Assembly (NCBI RefSeq): GCF_000974985.2
Contig: NZ_LAVA02000017.1
Location: forward strand, 1-64,000
Length of the DNA stretch: 64,000 nt
Direction: 5' to 3'
From: Streptomyces mangrovisoli
GTDB taxonomy: Bacteria; Actinomycetota; Actinomycetes; Streptomycetales; Streptomycetaceae
This document shows, piece by piece, positions 1-8,723 of this stretch. The notes under the pieces are model-generated. The model made no database searches. It worked only from the letters and a program-made list of their open reading frames with translations, and was not told the origin of the DNA. The first letter of the stretch is position 1. Each line of letters opens with the position of its first letter. Position numbers and translations under genes: made by a program.

Positions 1-429
1 GCGTGCCCACCTTCACGGGGGAAGGCCCCCGCCACCATCGTCATGGGCCGTCCTCGAAGCTGACCGGCCATGCGCACTGATGCCTTGCGGGCCTGTGCGG
101 CAGCCTCAGGCACTGCGCTGGCGCCGGGAAGGCGCCGGGTGGCGATACCCGCTGCGCAGGCACCCGGAGCGATCGCCCGGATCCCCTCTCGTGCTCCCGT
201 GCGAGCCGCGCAAGCGAGGAGTGTAACTGTCTGTTCTCTATCCGTTCGCGCAGTTGGACAGGTTCGAACGGGCGCCTGGTTCGGGTGAGTTGTTCAAGGC
301 CAGTGCATGAAGGAAGGGCCTCTTGGTAGCTCGCGGATGTCGGGTCTCGTCGCATGAAACCCGGTGCCCACTCCCGGGGATCAACCTCAGTCGAACCCGT
401 ACACCACTTCCCTGGACGCAACCCCGGCC
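1..429. other. Stretch without a recognisable gene
   Basis: I see no convincing gene here. The open frames have no ribosome-binding site and no family resemblance. The left end holds a small GC hairpin (16-31). Around 220-300 lies a lower-GC patch with repeated TTCG words. The TetR gene that follows ends at 430, so this is its 3' flank. Confidence 0.5.
16..31. terminator. Short GC hairpin, possible terminator
   Basis: CGGGGG and CCCCCG pair around a 4-base loop (AAGG). No T-run follows, which is usual for Streptomyces terminators. It may end a gene lying left of the window. Confidence 0.3.
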
Positions 430-1041
430 CTACCTGCGCACGGCCTTGCGCACCGAGCGCGGCCGATACTCCACCACGGTCAGCGCCAGTGACACGTAAC
501 GCTCCACGAGTTCTTCAGGGGTCACCTCGCCCTCGGGCCGGTACCACTGCGCGATGGCGTTGCACATGGCGATGACCGCGCGACGGGCGTCCTCCGGGTA
601 GGGCGTCAGGAACATGCCGTCGGCCATTCCCCGCTCGATGACCTCACGGAACTGCTGGGTGCCGCGCTCCTCGTTCTTCCGGTAGCGGGCGAGGTGTTCC
701 GGTTCCAGGCTGCGTCCCTCAGTGAGCACGATGCTGCTCTTGACGGGGTGCTCGATACGGAACCGGACCGTGGCCGCGACCAGTGCTTCCAACTGTTCGG
801 CCGGGTCGTCGCCCGCCTCCCGCAGGGCGGTGTCGCAGGCGCCGAAGTAGGCGTCGAGACCGTCGTCGAGGATCGCGACGAGGAGTTCCTGCTTGCCCTT
901 GTAGTAGTAGTACAGCGCGGAGAGGCTGACCCCGGCCCGCTTGGCGATGTTCCGGATCGAGGTCGCGCCGTACCCCTGCTCGGAGAACTCCTCGCGGGCG
1001 GCCTCGATGATGGCCTTGTGGCCTGCGGGTCGCGTGGACAC
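430..1041 (-). CDS. TetR/AcrR-family transcriptional regulator
   Basis: A 203-residue protein with the TetR layout: an N-terminal helix-turn-helix at about residues 12-55 (ATSIRNIAKRAGVSLSALYYYYKG region) and an all-helical ligand-binding C-terminal domain. The GTG start at 1041 is preceded by GGAG at a normal distance. The recognition-helix end (SALYYYYKGKQELL) resembles regulators of acyl-CoA metabolism that sense CoA esters, but the ligand cannot be read from sequence. It sits beside the broken alkyl-sulfatase gene and the first catabolic operon. It is therefore one of two candidates (the other ends at 5414) to bind the 20-bp operator shared by the catabolic operons. An imperfect palindrome at 1079-1090 just upstream could be an autoregulatory site. 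Confidence 0.85.
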   Translation of the reverse strand: MSTRPAGHKAIIEAAREEFSEQGYGATSIRNIAKRAGVSLSALYYYYKGKQELLVAILDDGLDAYFGACDTALREAGDDPAEQLEALVAATVRFRIEHPVKSSIVLTEGRSLEPEHLARYRKNEERGTQQFREVIERGMADGMFLTPYPEDARRAVIAMCNAIAQWYRPEGEVTPEELVERYVSLALTVVEYRPRSVRKAVRR

Positions 1042-1078
1042 GGTGCTCCGATCGTCTCAGCGGCTCAGCTCACTCCGT

Positions 1079-1090
1079 GACTGAACAGTC
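1079..1090. promoter_or_regulatory. Small inverted repeat upstream of TetR gene
   Basis: GACTG and CAGTC flank a 2-base centre (GACTGAACAGTC), about 38 bases before the GTG start of the TetR gene. It contains AACAGTC, also seen in the tandem sites at 24246-24293. An autoregulatory operator is possible but unproven. Confidence 0.3.
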
Positions 1091-1252
1091 GTACAACTAG
1101 CGACGCGCCGTCATCGTACCGCCGTGGGCCATGCCCATCCAGGATTCCTTGATCCATGCGGTACCTGACCAGCGACCATTCCCAGAGCAATCGTTCAGGT
1201 CGCGCGGGTCAAGCACTGCCCACTGTCCAGATATGCCCCTGTTCGCCCCGAC

Positions 1253-1756
1253 GCCGTACATGTACTGGGCGCGGCGCAGCATGGCGGGCCCGGCGACGAC
1301 GTTCTCGCTGACCGCTTCCTCCATGAAGCCCTCGGGGCGACGATCCGCACCCGGCCGGCCGCGACGGGGAGCGTGTCGCCGCGGTGGCGGCGCTAGAGCG
1401 CGAGGGCGGCGTCCGCGCACTCCTCGCTGATCAGCGGGTCGACGATGACGAGCCCGTCCGGGCCCTCGACGACGGTCATGTTGGACACGTCGAAGCCGCG
1501 GACCTGGTAGACGCCCTCGGTCACCTCGAACAGGCCGTGCAGGGAGTTGAGCCGGCTCTGGCGCCACAGGCTCGGGTCGGCGGTGTCGGGGCAGTCATCG
1601 GCGAGGAACGACCAGCGTTCGTTGTCCCAGACCCCGGCCCGCCGCGTTCTTGATCACGCGCGGTTCCAGGGTGCCGAGTCGGCCTCGGCGGGCGTTCGTG
1701 ACGTCGGTCCGGTCGCCCCAGTCGAGCGGGGACACGGCGGTGGATGGGGCGGGCAT
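1253..1756 (-). pseudogene. Broken alkyl/aryl-sulfatase (metallo-beta-lactamase fold)
   Basis: Pieces of a family known from SdsA-type alkyl sulfatases are readable in order but not in one frame. The N-terminal stretch PLDWGDRTDVTNARRGRLGT starts near the ATG at 1756. A frame change at about 1631-1640 is followed by WDNERWSFLADDCPDTADPS and FDVSNMTVVEGPDGLVIVDP. A TAG stop lies at 1393-1395, and another frame change near 1338 leads to EGFMEEAVSENVVAGPAMLR up to about 1253. The segment that should carry the zinc-binding THxHxDH motif is missing. The gene is clearly dead. The functional family cleaves sulfate esters of alkyl chains. Downstream to 1097 the frame continues as unrecognised sequence (ending WMGMAHGGTMTARR), probably unrelated DNA. 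Confidence 0.8.
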
Positions 1757-1879
1757 GCTGCCCCGTTTCGTCGTGCGGGGGTTCGGCGTACGGCGGGTCT
1801 TCGTCCGGTGATGCGTCATGCGGTTCGTGGTGCGGCGTTCGTCACGCACGGGGGCATGGTGGGTGTAGCCCCCATCTGT

Positions 1880-1899
1880 TAACTTAACGATCGTTCGAA
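1880..1899. promoter_or_regulatory. Shared catabolic operator, copy 1
   Basis: Read on the minus strand this is TTCGAACGATCGTTAAGTTA, identical over 20 bases to the plus strand at 17205-17224. The core AACGATCGTT is a perfect palindrome typical of TetR-family sites. It lies between the broken alkyl-sulfatase (start 1756) and the MmgE/PrpD gene (start 2032), so it can serve both directions. Confidence 0.7.
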
Positions 1900-2031
1900 T
1901 TAATTGCGGGCTGCACGTAACCATGGCCGCCCGGCACAGTCAACCGATCCGACAACCCTGCCTCCCGTGGCGCGCCCCGCCCTTTCGTCGGCCCGTGCGG
2001 CGCCACCGATCACCCCCTTCGGGAGAGACGC

Positions 2032-3270
2032 ATGCCGTACCTCGCCGAGGAGCTGGCCGCCTGGGCCCACGCCCTCGATCCCTCCCCCGCCGACCTGCGC
2101 CTGGCCGAGCACGCGCTCAGGGACACGGTCGCCGTGTCCTTGGCCGCACGCGGGCACCGCATGGCCGGCCTGTCCGCAGGACTGCCGGAAGCCGCCCGCT
2201 GGGCCGCGGTCGGCCACGTACTGGACTTCGACGATCTGCATCTGCCGTCCACCGCGCACATCTCCGTCGTGTGCGTGCCCGCGGTGCTCGCGGCCGGCGG
2301 CGGCGCTCGTGAGTACCTGGCCGCGGCCGGGGTGATGGCCCGGCTCGGCGTCGCGCTCGGCTGGGGGCACTACACCAGCGGCTGGCACGCGACCTGCACG
2401 ACCGGTGCCCCGGCGGCCGCCGTCGGAGCGGGCCTCGCGCTGGGCCTGGACACCGAGGGCCTGGCGCGCGCGATCTCGCTGGCGCTGCCCGCGGCAGGTG
2501 GGGTGCAGCGGGCGTTCGGCACGGACACGAAGTCGCTCCAGGTGGGCTTCGCGACCGAGGCCGGAGTGCGGGCGGCACGACTGGCGGCGGCCGGCGCGGG
2601 CGCCGACCCCTCCGCCCTGGACGCGTGGCTGCCGTTGGTCGGCGGCGACCGGGAGGCCCTCGCCGCCGACGCCTTCGCCCCCACCACCGCTGCTGTGCCC
2701 GGCGGCCTGGCGACCAAGATCTTCCCGTGTTGCTACGCCATGCAGCGCCCGATCGGCGCGGTCCGCGAACTGATCGCCGAGCGAGCGATCAGTTCGTCCG
2801 ATGTCGTGCGCATCGTCGTGCGCACGCCGAAGGCCGCCGTGCACCCGCTGATCCACGCCCGCCCGGACACCGGTCTGCAGGGCAAGTTCAGCCTGGAGTA
2901 CGCCGTCGCCGCGGCGCTGCTCGACCGGCACCCCGGGTTCACGTCGTTCACCGACGAGCAGGTACGCCGTCCGGCCGCACGCCGCCTGGTGGAGCTGGTC
3001 GAGGTCGTCATGTCGCCCGACGGCGACGGCCTGTTGACCGGCGAGACGACGGTGGAGATCACCACGGTCGACGGCGCCGCACACACCGCGACGCTCGCCT
3101 TCCCGCCCGGATCGCCCGCACTCCCCGCTACCGAGACCGAGTTCGCCGCGAAGCTCGCGGACTGCGGCTCCGACGTCGTCGGCCTCCTGACCGGCCTCGA
3201 CTGGAAGGGCGCAGCCGAATTGATGCGCGCTTCCTTCCCCTCCACCGCGTGCCCCCTGGAGAACGAATGA
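2032..3270 (+). CDS. MmgE/PrpD-family protein
   Basis: A 412-residue protein of the MmgE/PrpD fold, whose characterised members include 2-methylcitrate dehydratase and cis-aconitate decarboxylase. It shows the all-helical first domain, the HVLDFDDLHLPS motif near residue 64 that stands where family members carry active-site Asp residues, and KIFPCCYAMQRPIGA in the second half. The ATG is preceded by GGGAGA. Its stop overlaps the start of the CoA-transferase (ATGA at 3267-3270), so the two are translationally coupled. With a CoA-transferase and an enoyl-CoA hydratase in the same operon, a role in hydrating, dehydrating or decarboxylating a small branched carboxylic acid is the simplest reading. 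The exact substrate is unknown. Confidence 0.85.
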   Translation: MPYLAEELAAWAHALDPSPADLRLAEHALRDTVAVSLAARGHRMAGLSAGLPEAARWAAVGHVLDFDDLHLPSTAHISVVCVPAVLAAGGGAREYLAAAGVMARLGVALGWGHYTSGWHATCTTGAPAAAVGAGLALGLDTEGLARAISLALPAAGGVQRAFGTDTKSLQVGFATEAGVRAARLAAAGAGADPSALDAWLPLVGGDREALAADAFAPTTAAVPGGLATKIFPCCYAMQRPIGAVRELIAERAISSSDVVRIVVRTPKAAVHPLIHARPDTGLQGKFSLEYAVAAALLDRHPGFTSFTDEQVRRPAARRLVELVEVVMSPDGDGLLTGETTVEITTVDGAAHTATLAFPPGSPALPATETEFAAKLADCGSDVVGLLTGLDWKGAAELMRASFPSTACPLENE

Positions 3271-4451
3271 CCCGCCTGCCCCTGGAAGGCGTCACCGTCG
3301 TCAGCCTGGAGCAGGCGGTCGCGGCGCCGTTCGCGACCCGCCAGCTCGCCGACCTCGGCGCCCGCGTCATCAAGGTGGAACGGCCCGGCGCCGGTGACTT
3401 CGCCCGTGGCTACGACGAGTCCGTGCACGGCCAGTCGAGCTACTTCGTGTGGCTGAACCGCTCGAAGGAGTCGGTGGCGCTCGACATCAAGTCGCCCGGC
3501 GGCCGCGAGGTCCTGGAGAGGCTGCTCGGCGAGGCGGATGTGTTCGTGCAGAACCTGGCGCCCGGCGCGGCCCGGCGCCTGGGCCTCGGCGCGGCCGAAC
3601 TCTCTCGGCGTCACCCGTCGTTGATCGTGTGCGACATCTCCGGATACGGCAACACCGGGCCGTGGGCGGACCGCAAGGCGTACGACTTGCTCATCCAGTG
3701 CGAGACCGGTGTGGTGTCGCTGACCGGCACTCCCGAGGCGCCCGCGAAGGTGGGCATCTCGATCGCCGACATCGCGGCGGGCATGTACGCGTACTCGGGC
3801 ATCCTCACCGCGCTCTACGAACGCCGGGAGTCCGGTGTGGCGCGGCCCGTCGAGGTGTCGCTCTTCGAGGCGCTGTCCGAGTGGATGGGCTCGCCCGCGT
3901 ACTACACGGCGTATTCGGGCACGCAGCCCGCGCGCGTGGGTGCGCAGCACGCAACGATCGCGCCGTACGGTCCGTTCGACGCGGCCGACGGGAGGACGGT
4001 GCTGCTCGCGATCCAGAACGAGCGTGAATGGGCCTCGTTCTGCGCCGTGTTCCTCGACGATGCCGCCCTGGCGACGGACGACCGGTTCCGCAAGGGGTCG
4101 TCGCGCGTGGCCCGCCGCGAGGAACTGAACGCCGTCGTCGCCGCACGCTTCGCGGAGCTCACCGCCGCCGACGCGGTGAAGCTGCTCGACGAGGCGAAGG
4201 TCGCCAACGCGCGCCTCAACTCGGTCGCCGATTTCTGGGACCATCCTGTCCTCGCGGGGCGTGACCGGTGGCGGGACGTCGCCACACCCGGCGGCACCGT
4301 CAAGGCACTCCTGCCACCCGCCACGCCCACGGGCCTGACGCCCCGTATGGACCCTGTCCCGGCGGTCGGCGAGCACACCGAGCCCGTACTGCGCGGACTC
4401 GGCTACGACACCGACGCCCTCGCCGAGCTGCACGCCGGGGGTGCGCTGTGA
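3267..4451 (+). CDS. Class III CoA-transferase (CaiB/BaiF family)
   Basis: A 394-residue family III CoA-transferase. The N-terminal signature GVTVVSLEQAVAAPFATRQL is followed by LADLGARVIKVERPGAGDFAR. The aspartate that forms the acyl-enzyme intermediate in this family is expected in the KAYDLLIQCETG segment (around residue 138). The ATG at 3267 overlaps the previous stop by 4 bases. The family moves CoA between carboxylic acids (succinyl-CoA to a second acid) without ATP. In this operon it would activate the acid handled by the MmgE/PrpD protein. It resembles itaconate/mesaconate and short-chain dicarboxylate CoA-transferases in general layout, but substrate choice cannot be fixed from motifs. 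Confidence 0.88.
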   Translation: MTRLPLEGVTVVSLEQAVAAPFATRQLADLGARVIKVERPGAGDFARGYDESVHGQSSYFVWLNRSKESVALDIKSPGGREVLERLLGEADVFVQNLAPGAARRLGLGAAELSRRHPSLIVCDISGYGNTGPWADRKAYDLLIQCETGVVSLTGTPEAPAKVGISIADIAAGMYAYSGILTALYERRESGVARPVEVSLFEALSEWMGSPAYYTAYSGTQPARVGAQHATIAPYGPFDAADGRTVLLAIQNEREWASFCAVFLDDAALATDDRFRKGSSRVARREELNAVVAARFAELTAADAVKLLDEAKVANARLNSVADFWDHPVLAGRDRWRDVATPGGTVKALLPPATPTGLTPRMDPVPAVGEHTEPVLRGLGYDTDALAELHAGGAL

Positions 4452-4474
4452 CCGATCACACCAGGAGCACGAAG

Positions 4475-5371
4475 ATGCAGGAGGCCCGGAAGGTGACGGA
4501 GAGGTACGAGCAGATCTCCTACGGCGTCGCCGACCGCGTCGCCACGATCACGCTCGACCGGCCCGAAGCCCGCAACGGCTACACCCGGCAGATGGCCGAC
4601 GAGATCACGGACGCGCTGCGCACCGCCGACGCCGACCACGCCGTGCGCGTCGTCGTCCTGACCGGCGCGGGCCAGGACTTCTGCGTGGGTGCCGATCTGT
4701 CGGCCGGTTCCGGCAAGGAGCAGGGCTTCACGCAGAAGGTCGACGAGGACACGGCGCGGCAGGTCGCGGACGGTACGTACCAAGAGCCCGCCGGCCTGGT
4801 CACACGTGTCCTGTACGCGATGAACAAGCCGGTGGTCGCCGCGGTGCGCGGCGCCGCCGTGGGCGTCGGCTCGACGATGCTGCTGCCCGTCGACTACCGG
4901 CTCGCCGCGCACGGCACGAAGTTCGGCTTCCCGTTCACGCGGCGCGGCATCGTGCCCGAGGGCGCGTCCGCATGGTTCCTGCCACGTCTGGTGGGCTTGG
5001 CGAAGGCGCTGGACTGGCTGATCTCGGGCCGCATCGTGCCGGCCGAGGAAGCCCTCGACGCCGGGCTCGTGCACAGCCTGCACGAGTCGGACGACGTGCT
5101 CGACGCGGCGTACGCGCTCGCCCGCGGCCTGGCCGACCAGACCGCACCGGTCTCGGTCGCCGTCACCCGGCAGCTCGTGTACCGCATGGCCTGGGCCGAA
5201 AGTCCCGAAGCCGTGCACCGGCTGGACTCGCGTCTCGTCTTCGACACGGTGCGCGGCGCCGACGCGCGGGAAGGCGTGAAGTCGTTCTTCGAACGGCGGA
5301 CGCCCCAGTTCCCGGGGCGGCTTCCGGAAGACCTGCCGGAGTACCTGCCATGGCGGGAGGGAACGGCCTAG
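4475..5371 (+). CDS. Enoyl-CoA hydratase/isomerase family protein
   Basis: A crotonase-fold protein of 298 residues from the ATG at 4475. VATITLDRPEARNGYTRQM opens the fold. The oxyanion-hole segments are FCVGADLSAG and AVRGAAVGVGSTMLLPVDYR. The helix region FGFPFTRRGIVPEGASAW follows, with E (PEGAS) where hydratases keep a catalytic Glu. I chose 4475 because AGGAG lies eight bases upstream. A GTG at 4448 overlapping the previous stop (GTGA) and a GTG at 4493 are alternatives. It would hydrate or isomerise the unsaturated acyl-CoA made by the two upstream enzymes. The C-terminal half (ESPEAVHRLDSR) matches hydratases of about 290 residues common in actinobacteria. Confidence 0.85.
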   Translation: MQEARKVTERYEQISYGVADRVATITLDRPEARNGYTRQMADEITDALRTADADHAVRVVVLTGAGQDFCVGADLSAGSGKEQGFTQKVDEDTARQVADGTYQEPAGLVTRVLYAMNKPVVAAVRGAAVGVGSTMLLPVDYRLAAHGTKFGFPFTRRGIVPEGASAWFLPRLVGLAKALDWLISGRIVPAEEALDAGLVHSLHESDDVLDAAYALARGLADQTAPVSVAVTRQLVYRMAWAESPEAVHRLDSRLVFDTVRGADAREGVKSFFERRTPQFPGRLPEDLPEYLPWREGTA

Positions 5372-5413
5372 CCGCTCCCGACGAGATCCGTTCCTTGCGG
5401 ACCTCTCGGACGC

Positions 5414-6064
5414 TCAGGCCGGCACGGGTCCGAACCCCGCGAACAAGCTGGATGCCAGCTCCCTGACCCGGGAGTGCAGCTCGTCGCGCGGCAGCCCGTA
5501 GAGCGGCACAGGGCCCTCGAAACCCGGCTCGCACGGCGCGACCGCGAGATACGGCAGCAGCACACTGGCGAGCGCCGCGAACATGTCGGGACTCGCGTCC
5601 GCGCGGAGGTCGCCACGCGCGACCGCCTGTCGGGCGAGCGAGGCGACCTCCGCGGTGTACAGGCGGCGGGCCGGTTCGTGGACGGCGGTGCGCACCTCGG
5701 GGTCGATCTCCAGGTGGGTGGCGGCGATGACGCCGCGTTCCAGCGGATGGGTGGCGAAGTAGTCGACCCAGGCGAGGACGCCGCCGCAGAAGAAGGCGTG
5801 GTAGGTGGTGTCGCGCGGAAGGGTGCCGAGCCAGGGCGCGAGGGCGTCACGGACCCGCTGCGCGGCGGTCTCGGCGACATACCGGAACAGGTCGAGCTTG
5901 TCGTCGAAGTACTGGAACAGCGACCCCTTGGCCACGCCCGCCTCGCGCGCGACGGTGTTGAGGCTTCCCGCCGAGTAGCCGTGACGCCCGAACTCGGTCA
6001 TCGCCGCGGCGGTGATCCGCTCGCGGCGCGCGGGATCGAGTCGCTGCCAGGTCGTCGTGGGCAA
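5414..6064 (-). CDS. TetR/AcrR-family transcriptional regulator
   Basis: A TetR regulator of 216 residues from a TTG start at 6064, chosen because GGAGGATCC precedes it directly. A GTG at 6100 would add 12 residues but has no ribosome-binding site. The helix-turn-helix is SLNTVAREAGVAKGSLFQYFDDKLDLF, about residues 35-62. The C-terminal domain is helical. It lies 59 bases downstream of the acyl-CoA synthetase on the same strand, so it is probably co-transcribed with it. A fatty-acid-responsive repressor in this position is a common actinobacterial arrangement. Candidate targets are the palindrome at 7830-7845 and the shared 20-bp operators. Confidence 0.85.
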   Translation of the reverse strand: MPTTTWQRLDPARRERITAAAMTEFGRHGYSAGSLNTVAREAGVAKGSLFQYFDDKLDLFRYVAETAAQRVRDALAPWLGTLPRDTTYHAFFCGGVLAWVDYFATHPLERGVIAATHLEIDPEVRTAVHEPARRLYTAEVASLARQAVARGDLRADASPDMFAALASVLLPYLAVAPCEPGFEGPVPLYGLPRDELHSRVRELASSLFAGFGPVPA

Positions 6065-6123
6065 GGATCCTCCGATGGGGCGTCGCACGGTCGTGTGCAC
6101 GCCCCATCATGGCAGGTGCGGCG

Positions 6124-7674
6124 TCAGCTGTCGGGGCTCAGTTCACTGCGCAGCACCCGCTTGAGGATCTTGCCGCTGGGATTGCGCGGCAGCTCGTCCA
6201 CGAAGTGCACGACGCGCGGCTTCTTGTAGGAGGCCACGCGGTCACGCGTGAAGGCGATGAGGTCGTCGGCGCTCACGGGGGCCGCCTCCGGGCGGAGCAC
6301 GACGGCGGCGGTGACCGCCTCGCCCCACGTCTCGTCGGGTGTACCGAACACGGCGACGTCGAGGACGGCGGGGTGTTCGGCGAGCGCGGACTCCACCTCT
6401 ATGGGATACACGTTCTCGCCGCCGGTGATCACCATGTCCTTGATGCGGTCGGTGATGAAGAGGTAGCCGTCCTTGTCGAGGTAGCCGGCGTCACCGGTGC
6501 GCAGCCAGCCGTCCGCGGTGAACAGGGCGACGTTCTCGTCGGGCCGCTGCCAGTAGCCGGGGGTGAGGTGGTGCGAGCGGGTGAGGATCTCACCGACCGT
6601 GCCGGGCGGCACCGTCTCCCCCGTCACTGGGTCGGCGATGGCGACCTCGACGTCGGGCCGGGTGTTGCCCGCCGAGCGCAGCAGCGCGGAGCGCGGCCCG
6701 TCCACGACGTGGTCCTCCGGGAGCAGGCGCGTGGCGGAGCCTGTCGTCTCGGTCTGCCCGTACTTCTGGTAGAAGCCGCAGCCGAAGGTGTCCATGGAGC
6801 GGCGCAGCAAGGCCGGGGTGATCGGGGAGGCGCCGTAGACGATGAGTTCGAGCGCGGAGAAGTCGCGTTCGCCCACGCCAGGCAGCTGGGTCAGCAGGTG
6901 GAGCACGGCGGGCACGAAGAAGGCGTGGGTGACGCGGTGGCGTTCCATCTCCTCGACGACACGCGCCGGGACCAGGTCGGCCAGCGCCACGGTGTGCGCG
7001 CCCGCGCTCAGTGCCGTGACCAGCCAGCCGGTGCCGGCGATGTGGAAGACGGGCATGGCGTTCAGGGCCACCGAGGACTGCTGCCAGCCCATCTCGCGGA
7101 GCTGGTGCTCCCCCGCGCTGACGTTGCCCAGGGTGAGCTGGACGCCCTTGGGCAGGCCCGTGGTGCCGGAGGTGTAGAGCTGGAGGAAGACGGCGTCGCC
7201 GTCCTGGCCGTGACCGGGGTCGTCCGCGCTCGCGTCGTCGAGCCAGCGTTCGTACGTCCGCTCGCCGTGCTCCTCGCCCGCACCGGACTCGGTGACGAGG
7301 TCGATGCCGGGCAGGGCGGCGCGTACGGCGCGGGCCTTGGGCAGGAACTCGGTTTCGGTGAGGACGACACCCAGTCCGGCGTCGCGGGCGACGGCGATCA
7401 GCTCGGGCTCGGCGAGCCGCCAGTTCAGCGGCGTGGCCACGAGACCTGCCTTGGCACAGGCCACCAGCAGCTCGGCGGCCATCAGGCCGGGGCGGACCAG
7501 GTAGCCGACGCGGGCACCGTCGGGCAGCCCCAGCGCGAGCAGCGCCCGGGCGGCGCGATTGCTGCGCGCGTCGAGATCCGCGTAGGTGCGGGTCTCGGCG
7601 CCTTGGGTGACCGCCGGCGCGTGCGGGCGGCCGGCGGCGTGACGGCGTACGGCATCGGGCAGAAAGGGGCCCAT
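6124..7674 (-). CDS. Fatty acyl-CoA synthetase (AMP-binding enzyme)
   Basis: A 516-residue ANL-superfamily ligase that activates a carboxylic acid through an acyl-AMP and transfers it to CoA. The phosphate-binding loop YTSGTTGLPKG sits at about residues 167-177. YGQTETTG is the A5 motif, YLFITDRIKDMVITGGENVYP holds the hinge (A8), and NPSGKILKRVLR carries the A10 lysine. The ATG at 7674 is preceded by GGAGGAA; more distal starts lack one. The next gene is TetR, 59 bases on. Upstream lies a 235-base gap with an inverted repeat (7830-7845), which probably makes this gene and the TetR gene a unit of their own. Medium- to long-chain or branched acids are likely substrates. Confidence 0.9.
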   Translation of the reverse strand: MGPFLPDAVRRHAAGRPHAPAVTQGAETRTYADLDARSNRAARALLALGLPDGARVGYLVRPGLMAAELLVACAKAGLVATPLNWRLAEPELIAVARDAGLGVVLTETEFLPKARAVRAALPGIDLVTESGAGEEHGERTYERWLDDASADDPGHGQDGDAVFLQLYTSGTTGLPKGVQLTLGNVSAGEHQLREMGWQQSSVALNAMPVFHIAGTGWLVTALSAGAHTVALADLVPARVVEEMERHRVTHAFFVPAVLHLLTQLPGVGERDFSALELIVYGASPITPALLRRSMDTFGCGFYQKYGQTETTGSATRLLPEDHVVDGPRSALLRSAGNTRPDVEVAIADPVTGETVPPGTVGEILTRSHHLTPGYWQRPDENVALFTADGWLRTGDAGYLDKDGYLFITDRIKDMVITGGENVYPIEVESALAEHPAVLDVAVFGTPDETWGEAVTAAVVLRPEAAPVSADDLIAFTRDRVASYKKPRVVHFVDELPRNPSGKILKRVLRSELSPDS

Positions 7675-7829
7675 GCGGGATTCCTCCATCGGCGTCGGCG
7701 ACGAGGCCGGGTGCGGAAGGGCGGGAGTGCGGCCGTGAGGGGGCACTCCTGGAAGGGGAATCGAATGTGACCGGGTGGTCATATTCCGACGGGACGAGCA
7801 TCGTCGGCGGACCCGCCTCTGTCAATGCC

Positions 7830-7845
7830 TTGAACGAACGTTCAA
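7830..7845. promoter_or_regulatory. Inverted repeat upstream of acyl-CoA synthetase
   Basis: TTGAAC and GTTCAA pair around GAAC (TTGAACGAACGTTCAA). It lies 156 bases before the synthetase start and differs from the shared 20-bp operator except for the AACG/CGTT words. It is a likely TetR-type site for the synthetase-TetR unit. Confidence 0.5.
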
Positions 7846-7909
7846 AGGCGGGACGGGGAACGGCCACGGCGCGGGAGCACGCCGTGGCCGTTCACGAAGC
7901 GTTCGCGCG

Positions 7910-8674
7910 TCAGGCCCGCGGCCCGCCCGCCACGTACAGCACCTGTCCGGAGACGAACCCGGCGGCCTCGCCCGCGAAGAACGACACGGCGTTGGCGATG
8001 TCCTCTGGTGCGCCGACACGGGCGACCGGGATGTTCGACGCGGCTCGCGCCTTGAAGTCGTCGAAGGACATCCCGACGCGTTCGGCGGTCTTCGCGGTCA
8101 TCTCGGTGGCGATGAAGCCGGGCGCGATGGCGTTGGCGGTGACGCCGAACTTGCCGAGCTCGATCGCGAGGGTCTTGGTGAAACCCTGGAGTCCGGCCTT
8201 GGCGGCGGAGTAGTTGACCTGGCCGCGGTTGCCGAGGGCCGCGGTGGAGGACAGGTTGACGATGCGGCCCCATCGGGCCTCCGTCATGTACGCCTGGCAT
8301 GCGCGGGACATCAGGAACGCGCCGCGCAGATGGACGCCGATGACGGAGTCCCAGTCCCGCTCGGTCATCTTGAACAGGAGGTTGTCGCGGGTGATGCCGG
8401 CGTTGTTGACGAGGACGAGCGGCGCGCCCAGCTCGGCGGCGACCCGCTCGACGGCGGCCTTGACCTTGTCCGCGTCGGAGACGTCCACACCGACGGCGAG
8501 GGCGCGGCCGCCGTCCTTCTCGATGGCGGCGACGGTGTCGGCGCAGGCCGTCTCGTCGAGGTCGAGGACGGCGACGGCATAACCGTCCTGCGCCAGGCGC
8601 TGGGCGGTGGCGGCGCCGATGCCGCGGGCGGCTCCGGTGACGATCGCGACCTTCTGGGCGGCCTCGGAAGACAT
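7910..8674 (-). CDS. SDR-family 3-oxoacyl reductase (FabG-like)
   Basis: A classical short-chain dehydrogenase of 254 residues. The cofactor motif TGAARGIG is at about residues 13-20, NNAG near 90, and the catalytic Ser-Tyr-Lys as LSST (near 142) and Y155SAAK159. The ATG at 8674 is preferred over one four codons upstream because GGAG is correctly spaced for it. By family it interconverts 3-oxoacyl and 3-hydroxyacyl thioesters using NAD(P)H. It lies between the synthetase and a MaoC hydratase, all on the same strand. It would therefore act right after hydration in a beta-oxidation-like route. It could equally work in the reductive direction. Confidence 0.88.
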   Translation of the reverse strand: MSSEAAQKVAIVTGAARGIGAATAQRLAQDGYAVAVLDLDETACADTVAAIEKDGGRALAVGVDVSDADKVKAAVERVAAELGAPLVLVNNAGITRDNLLFKMTERDWDSVIGVHLRGAFLMSRACQAYMTEARWGRIVNLSSTAALGNRGQVNYSAAKAGLQGFTKTLAIELGKFGVTANAIAPGFIATEMTAKTAERVGMSFDDFKARAASNIPVARVGAPEDIANAVSFFAGEAAGFVSGQVLYVAGGPRA

Positions 8675-8723
8675 GATGCACTCCATTGTCGTGTGCGGGT
8701 CGGTTGGTGGTGTCGGAGCGTGG

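Noticed and set aside
1097..1252. Continuation of the alkyl-sulfatase to a natural C-terminus.
   Set aside because: After RRAQYMYG the translation no longer fits the family; the sequence is probably unrelated DNA brought in by deletion.
6109..7770. A long rightward open frame (over 550 codons) antisense to the acyl-CoA synthetase.
   Set aside because: It has no family signature and mirrors the codon bias of the real minus-strand gene. In GC-rich DNA such antisense frames stay open by chance.
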